This document shows positions 18,536 to 22,261 of a stretch of 22,261 bases of DNA, piece by piece. Both the position numbers and the translations under genes were made by a program. Each line of letters starts with the position of its first letter. The stretch's first letter is position 1. The notes under the pieces are model-generated. The model made no database searches. It was not told the DNA's origin and saw only the letters and a list, made by a program, of their open reading frames with translations. The stretch comes from Skeletonema tropicum (lineage: Eukaryota; Bacillariophyta; Thalassiosirophyceae; Thalassiosirales; Thalassiosiraceae): the NCBI GenBank assembly GCA_037178625.1, contig JAWZXG010000093.1:1-22261 (forward strand), given 5' to 3'.

Positions 18536-20318
18536 ATGGACGCCAACGATGACGATCTCGCGCTACTCATACCTTCCAGTGGCTCTTCCTTCAATTTGGT
18601 CGGAGATGCTGAATACTTGAAGAATTCATCCTATCGCAGTAAATCAAATACTCCTAAATCATCAAGTAACATTAGTGGGCAGAGCAGCAATCAGCGGAGG
18701 AGACGAAGCAGCAACTCTTCAGGAGGTAACAATAAGAAGAAGCAGGTGCGCAGTCAGCAATCTTCACTATCCTCCCGGTCTCATTCGAGTGTAAATGAAC
18801 AAGACAATACAGCTTATTTTAACCAAACCGGTGAAACAGGTAATCTCTCACCGATTGCAGGATCTTCTAGCTTTCAATCTGCAGGAGGGGAAAGCTCGAA
18901 GAGCAAAAATTCAACGAAAAGTCCAAGAAGCGGAGTGAGCTCCAGTCGACGTAGTCAGTTAAAGAGAGAACAAAAAACGGCGAGAGTGGTTGAAAAGATG
19001 GAAGAGGAGGCGTTTCATGGGAACGATCCTTCTAACATGTATATACACGGTGCTTCTTGCCTACACTGTACTCGTTACAGTAGGGCCATTAGTGTTACAT
19101 TATTGGATTGATCCGGCAGAGTGGTGTCCAACATATCTGGAAGATTTTGGGGAGAAAAACTTGTTACAAAAAAACCTCAAAGGATGTCCGAGATGTGGAT
19201 GTAGAGGAGAACGATGAAACTTCCACCATGTACGAGAATCCTGACTACAACTATTCTCCCTGTCATATCACCCGCATCCCTGTTTTGTTCCATCTTACGC
19301 TCGAGGAGTGTGATTTAAGTCGAAGGATGGCCTTATCTGTTCTACTGGGGGGCCTGATTGGGTCTGAACGTCGTGCTTCCGATAGACCGTAAGTGTAGGA
19401 GAGAGGGAAATGCACTTATCACTGCGCTGATTGAGATTACTTCCATTGCTCACTGACTCACTCTTTTTCTTTCTTTCTTCTGTAGTGCTGGTATTCGAAC
19501 AATGGCTCTTGTGAGCTTGGTAGCTGTTTCTTTACCATCAGCAGTATGCTTGCATTCAGAGCATCACCAATGAGTTGGGATAGTAGCCGTGTTAGTGCAG
19601 CAATACCATCTGGTGTGGGATTCCTCGGAGCTGGCTTGATTTGGAAGGGCACATTAAAAGATGAAAGCGGTACAGAGTTTTACCAGGTCCATGGTATTAC
19701 AACCGCAGCATCAGTTTGGTTATCAGCAGCAGTGGGTGTAGGAGCTGGTGGTGCGTTGTATGCAGTCAGTGCTTATAGCACTGCTCTTGTCATTCTTGTA
19801 TTACGTTTTGGTCCTAGGCTCTACCTTGCATCAGATAAGGGTTTGAAGACGATGAGGAAGAGTTCACAGACGGGGAAGAAGATGAAACGGAAACGGAATC
19901 AGATTGTCATCCGGAGTATCGCCATCAGAATAGTGAAGATGTCACACACCCTCCCAGTCAGAATTATGAAATGCGTCGAGTAGAAAGACAACAAGATACT
20001 GCAGCTCTAAACATGCAAGGAATGGAAGGGTACGGTGCAACAAACATAGAAGAAAATACAGTCGCTCGTCTGTTGCAGGCAGAGCAGCAGCGCCAGATCG
20101 AGAGACTGAAAAGCAGTCAAGCTGAATACAACCAACCTGGTGATAATGACTCGCATCCACTCGCATGGCTGACAAGATTGCTCCCGGGTAAGGGCAAGAA
20201 CAGGCAACAGCCGCACAATCCTTATCAAGAGATATTGAAAGATCGAGAAGTTATGCGCCTGATAAAGAAGAAGAAGTCAATGAGTTCACTAACATCTGGG
20301 CCTAGCTTTTGCACATGA
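18536..20318 (+). pseudogene. Mirror copy of the MgtC-family gene, frames broken
   Basis: Copy of the gene at 16366-18149. Beyond the shared run of seven A (19168-19174), it has an extra A in the run near 18973 that breaks the frame in the Arg/Lys stretch before the membrane helix. It also lacks one G near 19520, just after the intron, and one G near 19843, before the acidic stretch. The intron and its splice sites are identical to arm 1. The breaks are more likely sequence errors than true decay. Confidence 0.8.
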
Positions 20319-20369
20319 GGCAAATAGGGTAAAGAAGAGTTTTTCAATGCCTTCCCTTATATTAACATT

Positions 20370-21588
20370 CTATTCTTTACATCGAAGGATACAAACCATT
20401 CGGTATGCATCGTCTTCATCCGTCATCGCAACCTCTTCATCTAAAGCACCGTACTTTGCCACCATCTCAAGCCCGGCACATCGAGCCAATGCATCAATCT
20501 CTTGCAAGGTAAACAATCTCATTGGTACAATTTCCTTCACCTCAGTCTTCCCATCTTTGTTCATTTGCAGAAATAACGGATCTTCCTTTGGTATATCCTC
20601 TGGATTATTCACCTTCAGAGTCATCGCAACAGTAAAGTGCCTCACTTGTGCAATAGGGTCAAAAACTCATCATCTTCGTCTCCCCACACAATGTTCAGTT
20701 CTCCATATTCTTCATCCTCATCCTCCACAAGAGGTACAGTCCAACCATTTCGAGTACATTCTCCCATTGAGAAAGTTTCACGGGATGTGGCAGCTCGACG
20801 ATGACTGTGGAACCTGGTTTTAATGCAGATCGGAGAGACGAGAAGCATCTGATAACATCGTCGTTTGTAAGCAAGTGTGACATTGAACCCAATAGAATCC
20901 ACGCAGTATCAAACTTGGTCGAAAACATTCCTGTAAAATCTCTCATGTCTCCACAGGCATATTCAAAACTATCTCTACGACCTCCAGCCGAACCCAACTC
21001 AAAGTCTGCATTTTCTATACCATAGTTTACCATTTCTTGCGATAGATCCAGCGCCACAACAGAATCTACACTGGATGGAGGATGTTCCGATAGTGCCATT
21101 GAGAGAATGTCGTGCTGGACCAGCCGCCAGCTCTAGAATCCGTATAGGAACATCCTTCTCGGATGTAGAGTATTTGTCATGTGCATCTAATAGAAATTCC
21201 ACTTCTTCTTCATAGCATCTGTATCCAAACGCAAGATCGTAGAGAGATGGCATTGAGTAGATTGTATTCGGTTTTGATGCTGGTATTGTTTGTGTTGATG
21301 TTGATGATGTTGCTTCACCTGATGTTGCTTCACTTCCAAACCCCTTGGTAGATTCTTCCTTTGTTTTGTTGCGTCGAGACATTGCACCTCCACGTCGCTT
21401 GGCAGCATTAGAACCAAGCAGCCACGACGTTGTTTTATCGACAAGCCAGATGAAAGAGTATAAGATTGTTGCGTAAAAGCAGCGATGGGATGATGTGATG
21501 GCGTTGCATGGTGATGATGAGTGAAGCAAGATATTCCAGCTGGAAATAAGCACAGCAGCCAAACTGGTGCACGAATCAAGAATGTCAT
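20370..21588 (-). pseudogene. Mirror copy of the methyltransferase gene, frames broken
   Basis: Copy of the gene at 15097-16314. Four indels split it: -1 T near 21409 (targeting region), +1 T near 21100 (just after motif I), -1 G near 20784, and +2 A near 20662. Between breaks the translation agrees with arm 1. The intact arm-1 frame shows which version is correct. Confidence 0.82.
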
Positions 21589-21859
21589 GATGATATGTGG
21601 TGGTAGCAGATAGAGAGAGAGAGAGTATCACCGCTCCACAGTGTGTAGATACAAACGCAGGGGAGTGATGTGATATGATGTGATGGCATGGTCTACGTCT
21701 CACACGAACTTTTGTACTCTTGATCTTGCGCGCCAAAAAAGAGAGGAGAATCACACGAACGAACGACGCAAGACCGCGGGTACGTGTTTTTACACTCCGC
21801 CTCTTCAACTCGCTGCTCTTCGCAATAAGCCCAAAACGCACACAATAAAAGTAACAACC

Positions 21860-22261
21860 ATGGCCGCACCCAAGAGCCCATCCCTGGGCCCGAAAGAACT
21901 CTACCTGATCGTCTACAATGGCCTATGCTGCATCGGCTGGGCCTATGTACTCTTCATCGGAATTCCATCATTTTACAACGCGTTCTCATCCTCCGATTTA
22001 CCATTGATCGATGCACTCAAAGCTGCTGGAAGCACCGTCTACTTCGCCACCCCCGCCACCGCCGGCTTTGGTGATGAGGATACTCCCAGTTTGGCAACTG
22101 TTTTGACTTATGTTCAGAGTGCGGCATTGTTGGAGATTGTTCATGCTGCACTTGGTTTGGTGAGGAGTCCGGTCTTTGTGACGCGATGCAGGTTGGAAGT
22201 CGTATTGTAGCTTTGCATATGGTAACGACTAGTCCCAATGCTCAGTGTGAGTTTAGTCTTC
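21860..22261 (+). pseudogene. Mirror copy of dehydratase exon 1, truncated by the window end
   Basis: Copy of the first exon of the HACD fusion gene (14438-14825), starting with the same ATG and ending at the donor after 22246; the last 15 bases are intron. One G is missing near 22183, breaking the frame after RSPVFVT. Nothing can be said about exons 2 and 3 of this copy. Confidence 0.8.

Larger units (their letters stand above)
18426..22261 (-). repeat. Large inverted repeat, arm 2 (3836 bp, to window end)
   Basis: Reverse complement of 14423-18257. Differences from arm 1: +2 (GA) near 18533, +1 A near 18973, -1 G near 19520, -1 G near 19843, +2 A near 20662, -1 G near 20784, +1 T near 21100, -1 T near 21409, -1 G near 22183. 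These sum to +1, exactly the length difference of the arms. I noticed no substitution. The copy runs to the last base, so its outer junction is unseen. Confidence 0.95.

Noticed and set aside
1..22261. tRNA, rRNA or CRISPR array
   Set aside because: I saw no tRNA-like cloverleaf, rRNA core sequence, or regularly spaced identical repeats with unique spacers.
18426..22261. Second functional set of paralogous genes
   Set aside because: Indel-only differences and broken frames in all three genes argue against independent functional paralogues.

Overview
The window looks like nuclear DNA of a diatom, probably a centric one. Genes carry short GT-AG introns (47-107 bp where I could define them). 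The proteins are eukaryotic: isocitrate lyase, ER membrane complex subunit 3, a diatom-type cyclin, a 3-hydroxyacyl-CoA dehydratase, and a WW/J-domain protein. Gln/Asn/Ser low-complexity tracts are common. The taxon is inferred from protein style; no rRNA or organellar marker is present.

Layout. 1-600 holds two copies, about 360 bp apart, of a non-coding element. Each forms a long hairpin whose outer stem differs completely in sequence between copies yet stays paired. 998-1672 (+) is an unrecognised protein. 1673-2478 has no gene but contains a nested hairpin. 2479-3541 (-) is a cyclin. 4161-6061 (-) is isocitrate lyase in three exons. 6422-7555 (-) is EMC3, divergent from a Gln-rich protein at 7738-8621 (+). 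8764-10692 (-) encodes a protein with a hydrophobic N-terminus, two WW domains, a long charged coiled coil and a J domain. 10941-12127 (+) is an F-box-like/phytanoyl-CoA dioxygenase protein. 12281-14825 (-) is a 3-hydroxyacyl-CoA dehydratase fused to a Rossmann-like domain. 15097-16314 (+) is an SAM methyltransferase. 16366-18149 (-) is an MgtC-family membrane protein.

From 18426 to the last base the window is a mirror copy of 14423-18257, separated by a unique 168-bp spacer. The differences I found between the arms are nine small indels, most in homopolymers, with no substitution noticed. Arm 1 keeps its reading frames apart from one frameshift shared by both arms; arm 2 breaks the methyltransferase, the MgtC gene and the dehydratase. 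This points to a fold-back/assembly artefact or an unpolished very recent palindrome, not to diverged duplicates.

Single-base frameshifts, often in homopolymers, also interrupt most genes outside the palindrome, including conserved ones (isocitrate lyase, EMC3). I treat these as probable consensus errors of a long-read assembly and annotate each gene as one locus, giving the break positions. The genes do not form an operon or pathway; isocitrate lyase (glyoxylate cycle) and the dehydratase (very-long-chain fatty acid elongation) share only a general link to lipid metabolism.
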